Shown: one piece after another, positions 21,364 to 32,300 of the stretch
How the letters are laid out: each line of letters begins with the position of its first letter
How positions within the stretch are numbered: position 1 is the first letter of the stretch
NCBI RefSeq assembly: GCF_037076565.1
Contig: NZ_AP029028.1
Location: 3,100,001-3,164,000, forward strand
Origin: Herbaspirillum sp. DW155
GTDB taxonomy: Bacteria; Pseudomonadota; Gammaproteobacteria; Burkholderiales; Burkholderiaceae_D
Reading direction: 5' to 3'
Length of the DNA stretch: 64,000 nucleotides
Made by a program: the position numbers and the translations under genes
Notes under the pieces: generated by a model
Databases searched by the model: none
Told to the model about the DNA's origin: nothing
What the model saw: only the letters and a program-made list of their open reading frames with translations

Positions 21364-21498
21364 TCTGACTACCGTTCGGGCTGAGTAGCGGCAAAGCCGC
21401 GTATCGAAGCCTGTCCGGATCTGGTCGAAGGGGACGCGAAAGACGGCGTGCCTTCGATACGGCCCTGAAAGGGCCTACTCAGGACGAACGGTGGTCAG
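21364..21498. repeat. Long imperfect inverted repeat (REP-like element) inside the cob operon
   Basis: The left arm (about 21364-21411) contains ACCGTTCGGGCTGAGTAG and CGTATCGAAG. The right arm (about 21449-21498), reverse-complemented, contains ACCGTTCGTCCTGAGTAG and CGTATCGAAG. A further TCGAAG lies in the middle at 21425. The transcript would fold into a long hairpin. This is the only large gap inside the otherwise tightly packed operon. Arm sequences of this style recur as intergenic repeats in many proteobacterial genomes (general knowledge), so this is probably a dispersed element. Confidence 0.75.
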
Positions 21499-21502
21499 GT
21501 CA

Positions 21503-22321
21503 TCAGTATCCCGGTGATCCCGGGTTTTCTGCAAAGCTGTGCCAACCCTCGGCATCCTGCACGATGGCCACGGTCACCCCGTCCAGCGCGGTCTTGCCCA
21601 GCAACAGCCGGCCACGCGGGCTGGCGATCAAGGCCGCCGGTTCGCATACGCCGTCCACGCCGACGTTCTGGCGCACCCACTCCGATGGCTTGCCGACCCA
21701 GGCACGCTGGGCGATCTGCTCGCGGGCAATCACGCGCAGCGGCAGATCATGGGTGGCGCAAAAGGCCAGCAGACCCGGTTCTTCGGCCTTGATATCGATG
21801 GTGGCCACTTCGCGCACCTGGGCTAGCGACGTGCCGGGGCACAAGTCCAGCGCCTGCGACACCGCATTGGAAATCTGCTGCGCCGAGGCCAGCTTGCGAC
21901 AACCGATGCCCAGCACCAGCGGCTTGACCGCTTCAGTGGCGGTCGTCACCACCGGCTGTGCGCCCGTCAATTGCGCCACGCGATAGGCCAGACCGTTGGC
22001 CCCGCCTTCGTGCCCGGCCAGCAAGGCAATGGCGAAGCGTCCTGCTTCATCCAGCACCACCACGGCGGGATCACTGTGCTTGTCCTGCGGCAGGCCGTCG
22101 AGGAAGCGCACGGCGATGCCGGTGGCACCGATCATGATCCATTGACGATGGCGGCGATAGGCCAGCGCAAACTGCTGGCGCTGCGACAGGCCGCCTTCTG
22201 CATGGAGCCAGGGCTGGTAGAGTTCGCCGCCCAGACGGTCCTGCAAGTGCATGGCCAGCGCCGCCGCCTCGGCGCGCACGGGCCACAGGCCCAGGTCTGC
22301 CGGGGCGACGGACGGGTTCAT
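21503..22321 (-). CDS. cbiG: Cobalt-precorrin-5A hydrolase (CbiG)
   Basis: About 272 residues from the ATG at 22321 that overlaps the cobM stop (ATGA). The N-terminal and central CbiG parts are present (IGATGIAVRFLDGL, VVVLDEAGRFAIALLAGHEGGANGLA) together with the C-terminal CobE-like part (LVLGIGCRKLASAQQISNAV). CbiG opens the lactone and releases acetaldehyde in the oxygen-independent pathway, which needs cobalt already in the ring. Having the full CbiG rather than only CobE fits CbiD and the absence of CobG here. Length is shorter than the Salmonella protein (about 350). Confidence 0.92.
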   Translation of the reverse strand: MNPSVAPADLGLWPVRAEAAALAMHLQDRLGGELYQPWLHAEGGLSQRQQFALAYRRHRQWIMIGATGIAVRFLDGLPQDKHSDPAVVVLDEAGRFAIALLAGHEGGANGLAYRVAQLTGAQPVVTTATEAVKPLVLGIGCRKLASAQQISNAVSQALDLCPGTSLAQVREVATIDIKAEEPGLLAFCATHDLPLRVIAREQIAQRAWVGKPSEWVRQNVGVDGVCEPAALIASPRGRLLLGKTALDGVTVAIVQDAEGWHSFAENPGSPGY

Positions 22322-23094
22322 GCGGCGTCCTTGTTCTTCTTGACCACGCGGAAGAGGTGCGTGAAGTCCTTGGAGTAGAGGCTGGATTCGGCCACCTGTT
22401 CCTTGTTCAGCGCGGCACCGACCAGCATCATCGTGGTGAGATTCCACTCGCCGCGCTTGTTCTCTTCCAGCACCTTGTCGAGCTGTCCCTGATAGACGCG
22501 CTGCTCCGGCCAGGTGGCACGATAGACCAGCGTGACGGGCGTCTCGGGCGGATAGTGCAGCAGCAGGTCGGTGACGATCTTCTTCAGGTGCGGCCCGGAC
22601 AGGAAGATGCACATGGTCGCGCGATGTGCGGCCAGCGAGGCAATCGATTCCGACTCGGGCACCGCCGAGGCGCGGCCCGAGACGCGCGTGAGGATCACGC
22701 TCTGCGACACTTCCGGCTTGGTCAGTTCGGCCGACACCGCCGCTGCGGCAGCGGTGAAGGACGACACGCCCGGCACCACCTCATAGGCGATACCAAGCGC
22801 ATCGAGCCGGCGCATCTGCTCGGCAGTCGCGCCATAGATGGCGGGGTCGCCGGAATGCAGGCGTACCACGTCGATGCCCTGCTCTTGCGCACGCACGTAG
22901 CAGGCTTGCTGCTGCTCCAGATCGAGCGCGGCGGTATCGATGATCTCGGCCTCGGGGTGGCAATGTTCCAGCAAGGCAGTGGGCACCAGCGAACCGGCGT
23001 ACAGCACCATGCGCACCTGGCCCAGCAGGCGCGCACCGCGCAGGGTGATGAGGTCGGCCGCACCGGGGCCGGCGCCGACGAAATAGACTTTCAT
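22318..23094 (-). CDS. cobM: (Cobalt-)precorrin-4 C11-methyltransferase
   Basis: About 258 residues from the ATG at 23094 (MKVYFVGAGPGAADLITLRG), which overlaps the cobI stop by 4 bases. Tetrapyrrole methylase fold with the SAM-binding VGAGPGAADL, LHSGDPAIYGA, VVPGVSSFTAAAAAV and VLTRVSGRA, characteristic of CobM/CbiF. It methylates C11 after ring contraction. The length is typical (about 255). Followed by cbiG in the same overlapping run. Confidence 0.95.
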   Translation of the reverse strand: MKVYFVGAGPGAADLITLRGARLLGQVRMVLYAGSLVPTALLEHCHPEAEIIDTAALDLEQQQACYVRAQEQGIDVVRLHSGDPAIYGATAEQMRRLDALGIAYEVVPGVSSFTAAAAAVSAELTKPEVSQSVILTRVSGRASAVPESESIASLAAHRATMCIFLSGPHLKKIVTDLLLHYPPETPVTLVYRATWPEQRVYQGQLDKVLEENKRGEWNLTTMMLVGAALNKEQVAESSLYSKDFTHLFRVVKKNKDAA

Positions 23095-23849
23095 GCGTTT
23101 CCTTTCGATTTCTCCTGTGGCGCGCGATGGCGCTGCTCCTGCGCAGTCTTGCGGATCAGCAGCACGGCCAGGTAACCGCTGGCTTGTGCCGCATCCAGCG
23201 TGCTGAGGTCGCTGGCCAGCACTTCGCCATCCAGGCCGATGCGGCGGGCAAAGCCGCAATGCTGCGCGATGTCCATCTCGCGCAGCAGCGCCAGCACCCA
23301 CGGCAGGCGCGCGCCGACCTTCATCAGTACCACGATGTCGTGGCTCTCGATCTCGGCCCGCAGGGTCGCCGCATCTTCCGGGCAGGGCAGGATCAGCGTG
23401 CGCTCCTTGCCCACGCCCAGCGGCCATTCCAGCGCAGCGGCGGCGGCGGCGTAGCTGGTGATGCCGGGCAGCGTCACGCAGTCGCACTCGGGATACAGAT
23501 CACGCACGGCCGCCAGTACATAACCGTAGGTCGAATAGGTCAGTGCATCACCGATGGTGAGATACACCACCTGCAGGCCCTCACGCAATTGCGCCGCCAG
23601 TTGCTGGCCCAGGTGCGCATAATGTTCCTGCAGGACCTGGCGGTCCGGGTCCATGTTGAACTCGATCTCGCACAAGCGGCTGCGGTCGAACTCCACGCCC
23701 TCCAGGCATTGCAGGGCTACCGACAGGTCGGCCCCGCGCGCACGCGGAATGTAGATCACATCGGCCGACCGCAGCGCCGTCAGCGCCGCCAGCGGCAGAT
23801 AACCGGCCGGGCCGGGGCCGACACCGATCCCCGTGAGACGCCCGCTCAT
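23091..23849 (-). CDS. cobI: (Cobalt-)precorrin-2 C20-methyltransferase
   Basis: About 252 residues from the ATG at 23849 (MSGRLTGIGVGPGPAGYLPL), overlapping the cbiD stop by 4 bases. The SAM-binding GVGPG loop, VVYLTIGDALTYSTYGYV, VTLPGITSYAAAAAAL and VLMKVGARLP are typical of CobI/CbiL. It makes precorrin-3A, committing the tetrapyrrole to B12. The upstream enzyme that makes precorrin-2 (CobA or CysG) is not in the window. Confidence 0.95.
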   Translation of the reverse strand: MSGRLTGIGVGPGPAGYLPLAALTALRSADVIYIPRARGADLSVALQCLEGVEFDRSRLCEIEFNMDPDRQVLQEHYAHLGQQLAAQLREGLQVVYLTIGDALTYSTYGYVLAAVRDLYPECDCVTLPGITSYAAAAAALEWPLGVGKERTLILPCPEDAATLRAEIESHDIVVLMKVGARLPWVLALLREMDIAQHCGFARRIGLDGEVLASDLSTLDAAQASGYLAVLLIRKTAQEQRHRAPQEKSKGNA

Positions 23850-25036
23850 GCGCCTTCTCCCAACGGCTGTCCGTCCAGATCGAACAAGCGCACTGCGACG
23901 CGTTCGACCGCGGGCACGCGCGCATGGGCGAGCGCGCCGATGCGGGCCTCGATCTCGCACCAGAGACGGCGCGACAACGCGGCATCCTGCTGGCGCACCA
24001 GTTCTATGATTGCTTCCACGGTATTGGCTTGCCTCATCTGCTGCAGCAGGGTGGCGTCAAACAGCGCGCCCTGCCCTGCCGCGTTCATTTCTTCAGCCAC
24101 GCGGGCCACGCCCTGCATGGCCATGTTGCTCTTGCTGGAGTGCGTATCCCACACCCCATCCAGCACCTTGGCCAGCTTGCCCGGATGCCCGGCCAGCCAC
24201 AGCAGCGGCAGTGTACGTCCCTCCTCGGCCAGCGCCTTCTGGGTGAAGTCCAGCGCATCGCCCAGGAAATTGGCGATCTGCACGCTGCGCTTGTCCGGCA
24301 GGCCAAGGGTCTGCGCCACGAAGACGCGGCCGATCTTGCCCGGCAGGTAGGCCACCCCATCGCCCGGCGCGCAGGCGGCCAGCGCCACGCGGATGTAGAC
24401 CTCGATGGAAGCGATCCAGGAGGCCATCGACATCGGCTCCACGATGCCCGACGTGCCCAGGATGGAAATGCCGCCGACGATGCCCAGCTTGGGATTGAAG
24501 GTCTTGGGCGCGATGGCCAGGCCCTCGCGGCAGCCGATGGTCAGATCGAAACCGCAGGCCGGCTCATCAGGCTGCAACTCGGCCAGCACCTCCGCCACCG
24601 CAGCACGCATCATGGCGCGCGGGACCGGATTGATGGCCGGCTCGCCCACTGCCACGCGCAGGCCCGGCATGGTCGCCGTGCCCACGCCCTCGCCGGCAAA
24701 GAATCGGATCTCCCCGACCGCATTGCGCCGCACCCGGGCAACGATGGTGGCGCCGTGTGTATTGTCGGGATCGTCGCCGCCATCCTTGAGCACTTCGGCC
24801 TGCGCTGTATCGGCATCGATCAGGCTGACTCTCTCGATGGGCACACTCAGGTAATGCAGGCCATCGGGCAGGCTGACTTCGGTGTACTGCACCGTCATGC
24901 CGCCCAGCAGGCGATAGAGTGCCGCACGCACCGCCGCCGTGGCGCAACTGCCGGTGCTGCGTCCACGGCGCAGGCCATTGGGGGCGAGCACGGCGAGGTC
25001 ATACTCGGCCCGTTGCAGCTCGCTGCCGGCCTTCAT
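23846..25036 (-). CDS. cbiD: Cobalt-precorrin-5B C1-methyltransferase (CbiD)
   Basis: About 396 residues from the ATG at 25036 (TGATG overlap with the preceding stop; a GTG lies one codon further up). Family motifs LRRGRSTGSCATAAVRAAL, VKDGGDD-like LKDGGDDPDNTHGA, AVGEPAINPVPRAMM and GISILGTSGIVEPMS are all present. CbiD methylates C1 in the oxygen-independent pathway, the counterpart of CobF, so it argues for an anaerobic-type route. Length is near the family norm. Confidence 0.94.
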   Translation of the reverse strand: MKAGSELQRAEYDLAVLAPNGLRRGRSTGSCATAAVRAALYRLLGGMTVQYTEVSLPDGLHYLSVPIERVSLIDADTAQAEVLKDGGDDPDNTHGATIVARVRRNAVGEIRFFAGEGVGTATMPGLRVAVGEPAINPVPRAMMRAAVAEVLAELQPDEPACGFDLTIGCREGLAIAPKTFNPKLGIVGGISILGTSGIVEPMSMASWIASIEVYIRVALAACAPGDGVAYLPGKIGRVFVAQTLGLPDKRSVQIANFLGDALDFTQKALAEEGRTLPLLWLAGHPGKLAKVLDGVWDTHSSKSNMAMQGVARVAEEMNAAGQGALFDATLLQQMRQANTVEAIIELVRQQDAALSRRLWCEIEARIGALAHARVPAVERVAVRLFDLDGQPLGEGA

Positions 25037-26613
25037 CACTGCACGCCCTCGCTCTGCGCTTCCTGCGCGACCAGCCAGGCGATGGCATCGATCATCAGGG
25101 CGTTGACCACGCTGGCCGCCCAGGGCGAGCCGCCGCGCGTGCCGCTGTTGGTGATGCGCGGCACCTGCAGGCAGCGGCGCAGTTCGTCCTTGCTCTCGCG
25201 CGTACCGACGAAGCCGACCGGCAGGCCGATCACCAGTTGCGGCCGCCAGCCATGTTCGCGGATCAGGCGCACCGCCTCGGTGATGGCGGTGGGTGCATCG
25301 CCGATGGCCAGCACCAGGTCATTGCCGAACTTCTGCCAGGCGCGGCGGATGCCGGCGGCCGAGCGGGTCATGCCCAGGTTCTGCGCCATCAGGTGCGATT
25401 CGGGATCATGTACGCCACACCAGGTCTGCACGCCAAGCTGCTCCAGCACGGCGCGCTTGAGGCCGGTCTGTACCATGGTCACATCGGTGACGACCCGCTT
25501 GGTGCGCAGCAGTGCTTTCATCCCGGACTGGACCGCACCAGCGGAAAAATAGATTTCATCGGCCACGGCGAAGTCGCCACTGGTATGTACCAGGCGCTGC
25601 AGGACGGTCAGTTGCTCAGGCGGGAAGCCGCTCCAGTCGCGCCCGGCCTGGATGATTTCCATGCTCTCGGCTTCGATGGGATGCGGCACGTAAGGGGCCG
25701 TTCCCGTGACAGGCGCAGCCAGCTGCTCGCGCGCGGAAAGATCGCGCACCTGCAAGTGATGCGCCCGCTGCGGCTCGCCGACCTGCTGCTCGAAACCGAC
25801 GATCTGCACCCGGTATTTGCAGAGTGTGCAGTTCATGGCGGCACGGCCTTCGGCGGCATCGCGCGCGCGCTCCAGCATCACATCGGCCACGTGTGCATGC
25901 ACGCCCAGGTAAGCGGCCTTGAGTACCTCTACGCCCGGCTCGCGCTGCGCCAGTTCGTCGGCGGCGGCATAGATGCGCTTGACCAGCACGCCATCGAAGA
26001 GGAAGAACGGCAACACCACCAGCCGCTGCCAGCCTTCTGCGACGGCCTGCGCCAGTCCATCCCGCACCAGCGGCGCAGCCGTGCCCGAGAAGCAGACCTT
26101 GACGCCGCCAAAGCCCATGCCCTCCTGCACCATGCGCGCCAGCTTGGCGATCTCGCCATTGGCATCGGGGTCGGTGGTGCCGCGTCCGACCAGCACCAGG
26201 CAGGCATCCTGGCGATGGATAAGTTCATGCGAACTGGCCTCGGCCTCCACCACGCGCTGCTGCACCAGTTGCAGCAACAGCGGATGCAGATCCATCGGCG
26301 CGCCGAAATGGAAATCGACCTGCGGATAATCGCGGGCCAGTGCCAGCAGTTCGGCCGGCATGTCGTTCTTGGCATGGCGCGCACCCAGCAGCACGCCGGG
26401 CACCACGGCCACTTCGGTGGCGCCCTCGGCCACACAGGCAGCAGCGGCTTCGGAGATGGTGGGCGCGGCAAATTCCAGATAACCGTGGCGCACGACGCGG
26501 CCGTCAGCGCGCTCACGCACCAGCGCGACCAGCGCCTCGAATTCGCGCAGGGCATCGGGATCGCGGCTGCCGTGGCCGGCGATCACCACGGCTGACTTGC
26601 GCAGGTCATTCAT
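25036..26613 (-). CDS. cbiX: CbiX-CobH fusion: sirohydrochlorin cobaltochelatase / precorrin-8X methylmutase
   Basis: About 525 residues from the ATG at 26613. The first 240 or so are a long-form CbiX with two chelatase half-domains ([20 protein letters not shown] and [20 protein letters not shown]), which inserts Co2+ into sirohydrochlorin. A short link has MNCTLCKYR (CxxC). The remainder is CobH/CbiC ([34 protein letters not shown] with the catalytic His, [31 protein letters not shown]), which moves the C11 methyl to C12. The two activities act at opposite ends of corrin-ring synthesis. Overlaps the cbiE stop by 4 bases. Confidence 0.93.
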   Translation of the reverse strand: MNDLRKSAVVIAGHGSRDPDALREFEALVALVRERADGRVVRHGYLEFAAPTISEAAAACVAEGATEVAVVPGVLLGARHAKNDMPAELLALARDYPQVDFHFGAPMDLHPLLLQLVQQRVVEAEASSHELIHRQDACLVLVGRGTTDPDANGEIAKLARMVQEGMGFGGVKVCFSGTAAPLVRDGLAQAVAEGWQRLVVLPFFLFDGVLVKRIYAAADELAQREPGVEVLKAAYLGVHAHVADVMLERARDAAEGRAAMNCTLCKYRVQIVGFEQQVGEPQRAHHLQVRDLSAREQLAAPVTGTAPYVPHPIEAESMEIIQAGRDWSGFPPEQLTVLQRLVHTSGDFAVADEIYFSAGAVQSGMKALLRTKRVVTDVTMVQTGLKRAVLEQLGVQTWCGVHDPESHLMAQNLGMTRSAAGIRRAWQKFGNDLVLAIGDAPTAITEAVRLIREHGWRPQLVIGLPVGFVGTRESKDELRRCLQVPRITNSGTRGGSPWAASVVNALMIDAIAWLVAQEAQSEGVQ

Positions 26614-27332
26614 GCCGTGGCTCCGCCGGCCACCTGCGGCGGTGGTTCGATCTGGCTCGCCATGGGGGTGAGCGTGCGGATGAGCATGATGCTCATATCG
26701 CTGAACTCCTTGTCGGCACAATCGGCCAGATTGCCATGCCATTCGGCGTCGCCACGGGTGAGGTTTTCCCAGACTTCGGTGGGATGATCCGGATTGACGC
26801 CTTGCTGCAGCAGATAGGTGGCGATGTGGCGCGGCATGAAGGAGCGCGCCGCATCCCACGGACAAGGGATGACGATGGCATTGCGTCCATCGTTCAAGAC
26901 GTTCACCAGATGGCGCTTGAATGGCTCCAGATCGCCGCGCCGGTGGAAGGTGATGAAGGTGGTTTCATCAAAGCACACCCGCGCCTTCGAGGCGAGAATC
27001 TGCGCCGAGGAAATGCCCGGCAAGGTTTCCACGCGATGGCCGCAGGCGCGCTCCACCCGCTCCAGGTACTGGAAGCCGCTGAAGTGGATATCGCCCATGA
27101 AGACCACCACGCAGCGCTTGCCGGCATGATGCAATGCGGCCACTTCGTCCAGTCTGGCCACCTGGTCGCGGTAGCCCATCAGCACCACCTGCGCGCTGGA
27201 TGGGATGAGGTCCTTGACCACATCGACCACGGCATTGAAGCCGGCCACCACGTCAGCATTGCGGATCAGCTCCGCGCCGCGCACGGTCAGGTAGGAGTGG
27301 TCGCCGGGGCCGGCACCGATACAGATGATCAT
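26610..27332 (-). CDS. cbiE: (Cobalt-)precorrin-7 C5-methyltransferase, CbiE subunit alone
   Basis: About 240 residues from the ATG at 27332 ([19 protein letters not shown]). The CbiE signatures are present: [48 protein letters not shown], and the C-terminal [17 protein letters not shown]. In many species this domain is fused to the CbiT decarboxylating C15-methyltransferase (CobL). Here it ends without CbiT, and no CbiT is found elsewhere in the window, so that step must be encoded at another locus. Begins 11 bases after the ChlID stop. Confidence 0.9.
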   Translation of the reverse strand: MIICIGAGPGDHSYLTVRGAELIRNADVVAGFNAVVDVVKDLIPSSAQVVLMGYRDQVARLDEVAALHHAGKRCVVVFMGDIHFSGFQYLERVERACGHRVETLPGISSAQILASKARVCFDETTFITFHRRGDLEPFKRHLVNVLNDGRNAIVIPCPWDAARSFMPRHIATYLLQQGVNPDHPTEVWENLTRGDAEWHGNLADCADKEFSDMSIMLIRTLTPMASQIEPPPQVAGGATA

Positions 27333-27343
27333 TTGCTTTCCTT

Positions 27344-29317
27344 TCAGCGCGCGCCCAGTTGCGCACGCACGGTCAACGCCAGAGCGTCGCCGGTGAGTTG
27401 TTCGAGAGTCAGGCAAGGCGCACCCAGCGCCTCGGCCAGTTGCGCCGCGCGGCCCAGGCGCAGGTAGCCGGATTCGGTATCCAGTACCAGCGCAGGCACG
27501 CCCTGCGCAGCCAGGGTCTGTGCGGCCTGCAGGGTTTCGGTCCAGGGGTCGCCGCTGCTGCCGGGCAGGCTGACATTGGCCTTGCCATCGGAGAGGATCA
27601 CCAGCAGCGGCGGCGCCTCTTGCGACTGTTGTTGCAGCATCTGCGCCGCCAGTTGCAGCGCATGCGGCAGCGGTGTGCGGCCACCGGTGGGCAGTTCGCG
27701 CAGGCCTTGCTCGGCCAGGTCGGCGCTGCGGGTCGGGGCCAGCAGCACTTGCGCCTGCTCGCCACGGAAGGCGATCACGGCCAGCTGATCGCGGCGCTGG
27801 TAGGCATCGGTCAGCAGCGCAAGCACCGCGCCCTTGACCGCTTCCATGCGACGTTGCGCGGCCATGGAGCCGGACGCATCGACGATGAAGACGATCAGGT
27901 TGGCGCCGCGTCCGCTGCGGACCTGGCGGTGCAGGTCATCGCGCGTGACCGTCAGTGGCCCGTCAGTCTCGCCAGCCAGCGCGCCGCGCACGGCGGCACT
28001 GCGCAGGGTGGCACTAATCGCCAGTCGGTCGGGATTTGCATCGGCCACAGCGCGCACGGCACTGCCCCTCCTGGCATCGGCCACGGCACTGCGGCGGCCG
28101 CTGGCCACGTTGGCCGATGCCTGAGGCGCAGTGGCGACGCTGATCTTGCGGGCCGTTCCGCTCGCAGCGATGGCGAAGGTCTGCTGACCGCCCTCACCTT
28201 GCTGTTCTGGCGAAGGGTCTTCAGAGGATGGCGGCCCGGCCGATTCATGATCCGGCGCCGCGTCGCCGGAACCCTGCTGTTGTGGCGGTTCAGGCTGACG
28301 CGCCTGATCGACCAGCTCATCGAGCTTGTCCTCGTCCATGCCGGCCTGCTCGAAGGGCTTGCGGCGGCGGCGATGCGGCAGCACCAGCAAGGCGGCCTCG
28401 CGGACATCATCGGGCCTCACGCGCACACGCGCCTGCAAGGCCGCGATGACACGTGCGGTCTTGTGCATCACGATGTCCGCACGCAGGCTGGCCACCTCGA
28501 ACTCGCAACAGAGATGGCTGATCAGTTCCAGCATGGCATCGTCCAGCACGACCTCGGGCAACAGGCGCCGGGCCTCGGCCACCTGGGCGCGCAAGGCGTC
28601 CTGCTGCGCTTGCCACTGACCAGCGAAGGCGACGGGATCGGCCTCGAAGGCGATGCGCCGGCGCACCACTTCGGCGCGCACGGTCTTGTCGGTGGGGGCG
28701 GTCACTTCCACCATGAGGCCAAAGCGGTCCAGCAGCTGCGGGCGCAGGTCGCCCTCTTCCAGATTCATGGTGCCGATCAGCGTGAAGCGCGCGGGATGGC
28801 TGAGGGACAGACCCTCGCGCTGCACCGAATTCACCCCCATCGCGGCCACATCCAGCAGCACGTCCACCAGATGATCGGCCAGCAGATTGACTTCATCGAT
28901 GTAGAGGATGCCGCGATGGGCCGCCGCCAGCAGGCCCGGCTGGAACGCACGCTGGCCGCCTTGCAGGGCCTGTTGCAGGTCGAGCGAACCGAGCACGCGG
29001 TCTTCGGTGGCCCCCAGCGGCAGGTTAACGAAGGGTACGGTGGCCTGGTACTGTACCGGTACAGTCTGCTCAGCATTGCAGACTGTACAGGCAGCGGCCG
29101 GCTGTCCCGGCGCGCAATGGAAGGCGCAGCCCTGGTTCAACGCGATCGACGGCAGCACCTGGGTGAGGCCGCGTGCGGCCGTACTCTTGGCCGTGCCTTT
29201 GTCGCCACGCACCAGTACGCCGCCGATGCCGGGATCGACCGCGCACAGCAGCAGCGCCTGTTTCAGCAGGGGCTGGCCGACGATGGCCGGGAAGGGATAG
29301 GCATGTGCGGCCGTCAT
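27344..29317 (-). CDS. Fused ChlI-ChlD-type AAA+/VWA chelatase subunit for CobN
   Basis: A 657-residue fusion. The N-terminal AAA+ ATPase (ChlI/BchI type) has Walker [10 protein letters not shown] (38-46), Walker [12 protein letters not shown], and the family's four cysteines (FHCAPG ... ACTVCNAE). A Pro/Gln/Ser-rich acidic linker (about 340-395) follows. The C-terminal von Willebrand A domain carries the MIDAS motif VDASGSM (about 477). In organisms without CobS/CobT, such ChlI/ChlD-like proteins energise CobN in cobalt insertion. The start overlaps the cobN stop by 4 bases, which supports that partnership. Confidence 0.92.
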   Translation of the reverse strand: MTAAHAYPFPAIVGQPLLKQALLLCAVDPGIGGVLVRGDKGTAKSTAARGLTQVLPSIALNQGCAFHCAPGQPAAACTVCNAEQTVPVQYQATVPFVNLPLGATEDRVLGSLDLQQALQGGQRAFQPGLLAAAHRGILYIDEVNLLADHLVDVLLDVAAMGVNSVQREGLSLSHPARFTLIGTMNLEEGDLRPQLLDRFGLMVEVTAPTDKTVRAEVVRRRIAFEADPVAFAGQWQAQQDALRAQVAEARRLLPEVVLDDAMLELISHLCCEFEVASLRADIVMHKTARVIAALQARVRVRPDDVREAALLVLPHRRRRKPFEQAGMDEDKLDELVDQARQPEPPQQQGSGDAAPDHESAGPPSSEDPSPEQQGEGGQQTFAIAASGTARKISVATAPQASANVASGRRSAVADARRGSAVRAVADANPDRLAISATLRSAAVRGALAGETDGPLTVTRDDLHRQVRSGRGANLIVFIVDASGSMAAQRRMEAVKGAVLALLTDAYQRRDQLAVIAFRGEQAQVLLAPTRSADLAEQGLRELPTGGRTPLPHALQLAAQMLQQQSQEAPPLLVILSDGKANVSLPGSSGDPWTETLQAAQTLAAQGVPALVLDTESGYLRLGRAAQLAEALGAPCLTLEQLTGDALALTVRAQLGAR

Positions 29318-32300
29318 TGCATGTCCTTGGTGTGTTCGCTGCCGCGCACGGTTTCGCCGCGCGCTTCCAGCAGGGATTCACTGTGCAGGTAAAGTGTGCG
29401 CAACTGTTCGATGGTCTGTACCGGTGGTGTTTGCCACATGCCCCGGCTGGCCGCTTCCAGCAGGCGCTCGGCGATGGCGTTCTGGGCCCAGGGATTGGCC
29501 TGTTCCAGAAACGCGCGCATGGCCGGATCGAAGCCATAGGTCTCGGCCAGTTGCTGGTACATCCAGTCTTCCATCACTTGCGCGGTGGCATCGTAACCGA
29601 ACAGGTAATCGACGGTGGCCGTCAGTTCCAGTCCCCCCTTGTAGCCGTGGCGGCGGATGCTGGCCAGCCATTTGGGATTGACCACGCGGGCGCGGAAGAC
29701 GCGCAGGGTTTCTTCCTTGAGGTCACGCACGGCGGCGCGCTGCGGGTCGTGGCTGTCGCCGAAGTAATGGCGCGGCTGCTGGCCGGACAAGGCGCGGATG
29801 GTGGCGATCATGCCGCCGTGATATTGCAGGTAGTCGTCGCTGTCGAAGATGTCGTGTTCGCGGTTGTCCTGGTTGTGCAAGGCCACCTGCACGCCGGAGA
29901 GGCGCTGGCGGAAGGCCGCGCGCTGGTCGGCGCCCTGCACCTTGCGGCCGTAGGCATAGCCGCCCCAGTTGATGTAGGCCTCGGCGAAGTCGGCCTGGTC
30001 CTGCCAGTTCTTTTCCTGGATCAGGGGCAGGATGCCGGCGCCGTAGCTGCCCGGCTTGGCGCCGAAGACGCGATAGGAAGCCTGCGCGGCCGCCTCGGCC
30101 TGGCCCAGTCCGCTTTGCATGGCCTGCTGCAGGTCGCGCAGGTAATGCTTGCGCACGAAGTTCATCTCTTCCGGTTCATCGGCGGCGATGGCCAGTTGCA
30201 CGGCATCGTCGATCAGTTCGATGAGCTGCGGGAAGGCATCGCGGAAGAAGCCGCTGATGCGCGTGGTCACGTCGATGCGCGGACGCTGCAATTGATCCAG
30301 CGGGATCAGCTCGACCCCGGCCACCTGCCGGTTGCCCTCGCGCCAGACCGGGCGCGCGCCCATCAGCGAGAGGATCTGCGCCACGTCGTCGCCATGGGTG
30401 CGCATGGCGCTGGTGCCCCAGATGCTGATGGCCACGCTCTCGGGATAGTCGCCGCTCTCGCGGTGATGGCGCTGCAGCACCTCGCGCGCCAGTTGCTGGC
30501 CCACGCGCCAGGCCGATTGCGAGGGCACGCTGCGCGGATCGACCGAATAGAAATTGCGGCCGGTCGGCAGGATGTGCGCCATGCCGCGCGTGGGCGATCC
30601 GCTGGGGCCGGCCGGAATGTAGCCACCGCGCAGGCCGTTGAGGAGGTTGCCGATTTCCTCATGTGTGCGTTGCAGGCGTGGCACCAGTTGCTCGCAGGCG
30701 AAGGCGAGGATGCGGTGCAGGGCCTTGGTATCGGTTGTCTTGATGGCGAGGGCTGTCACCGCACGCCTGGCCAGCGGCGCGGGACGGGCCATGGCGCGCA
30801 TGCCGCCCAATACACTGCCGCTGCTCTTTTGCAGGGTCGGTTGCAGGCGCGGTTTCTCTTCGACCGGCGCGGTGAACAAGGGCGCCAGCAGCGAGCGGAT
30901 CACGCTGTCGATGGCCTGCACGGCAAAGCCATGCTGCTGCAAGGACTGCATCAGCGACAGGCACAGCGCATCGATGGCGTCGAGCGCATCGGCACGGGTG
31001 ACGATGGCGCGCCCGGCCGTGCGGGACAGCGCATCGTCGATGTTCAGGCGCCGGCCCTTGTGTTCCAGCAGCATGTCCAGCGAGAGGCCGAAGAGGCGCG
31101 CCAGTTCTTCCTGCAGGCCGGGCAGGTCCTGGTTGGGCAGGCGCGTGAGCGCCACCAGCATGTCCGGCAGTTGCTGCGCATCGGGCATGCGGCCGAGGAT
31201 GTGCAGGCCGTCGCGGATCTGGGCCGCGCCGAGTTCGCAGAGGTAGCCATCGAGATCCTCGATCAGGTGGGCCACACCGGCGCCGTCCAGTTCACTCAAG
31301 GCATGCGGCAGTGCGCCGTCGTCGTGCACGTGGTCATGGTCATCGTGATGATGATGATGTCCGTGATGATGGTGATGACCGTGGTCGTGGCCGTGCTCAT
31401 GGTCATGATCGTGGTCATGATGCAGCAGCTTGTATTGCAGGTCGGTATCCAGATTGGTCTGCCGCACCAGCTCCCAGATCTGCTGCTGCAACAGCGGCAG
31501 CTTGGACGGGTCCAGCACCTCGACCTGGTAATACTCGTCCACCAGTTGCGTCAGCTGGGCCAGCGCGCCGTAGCTGTCGGCGGTGGTCATCGGCGGGGTC
31601 AGGTGGTCCACCACCACGGCATGGGCGCGGCGCTTGGCCTGCGAGCCTTCGCCCGGATCGTTGATGATGAAGGGATAGAACAGCGGCACATCGCCCAGCA
31701 AGGCATCCGGGAAACATTCTTCAGACAATCCCACGCCTTTGCCCGGCAACCACTCCAGCGTGCCGTGCTTGCCGACGTGGACGATGGCATCCGCGCCCCA
31801 TTCTTCATCCAGCCAGCGGTACAGCGCGTAGTAGTGATGCGTGGGCGGCAGGTCGGGCTGGTGGTAGATGGCATCGGGGTCCATGCCGTAGCCGCGCGGC
31901 GGTTGCAGGGCCACGAAGGCGTTGCCCAGGTCGAGGCCGGCAATGACCAGATGCTGGTCGTGCACGTAGGCCTCGCCGGGCGCTGCGCCCCACTGGCGCT
32001 GCATCCTGGTCTGCAAGGCGGCGGGCAAGGCAGCGAACCACTGCGCATAACGCGCTGCGGGGATGCGCGCAGCCGCGCGGCGCAGCTGGTCTTCGGTGAG
32101 GAGGATGTCGTCGTAGGAGCAGCGGTCCACCAGCTCGTGGATCAGGGCCGTGCCGGTCTCGGGCAGGTCGCCGATGGCATAGCCGTCAGCGGCCAGCGCG
32201 CGCAGCACGGCCATGAGCGACTCCGGCGCATCCAGCCCCACGGCATTGCCGATCTGCGCGGCCTTGCTGTTGGAATTGGTGAAGATGAAGGCGATGCGTT

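Noticed and set aside
29060..29110. Cysteine cluster in the ChlI-like domain (HCAPG and CTVC) as a novel metal site.
   Set aside because: A four-cysteine insertion at this place is usual for BchI/ChlI-type ATPases, so it is not unusual.
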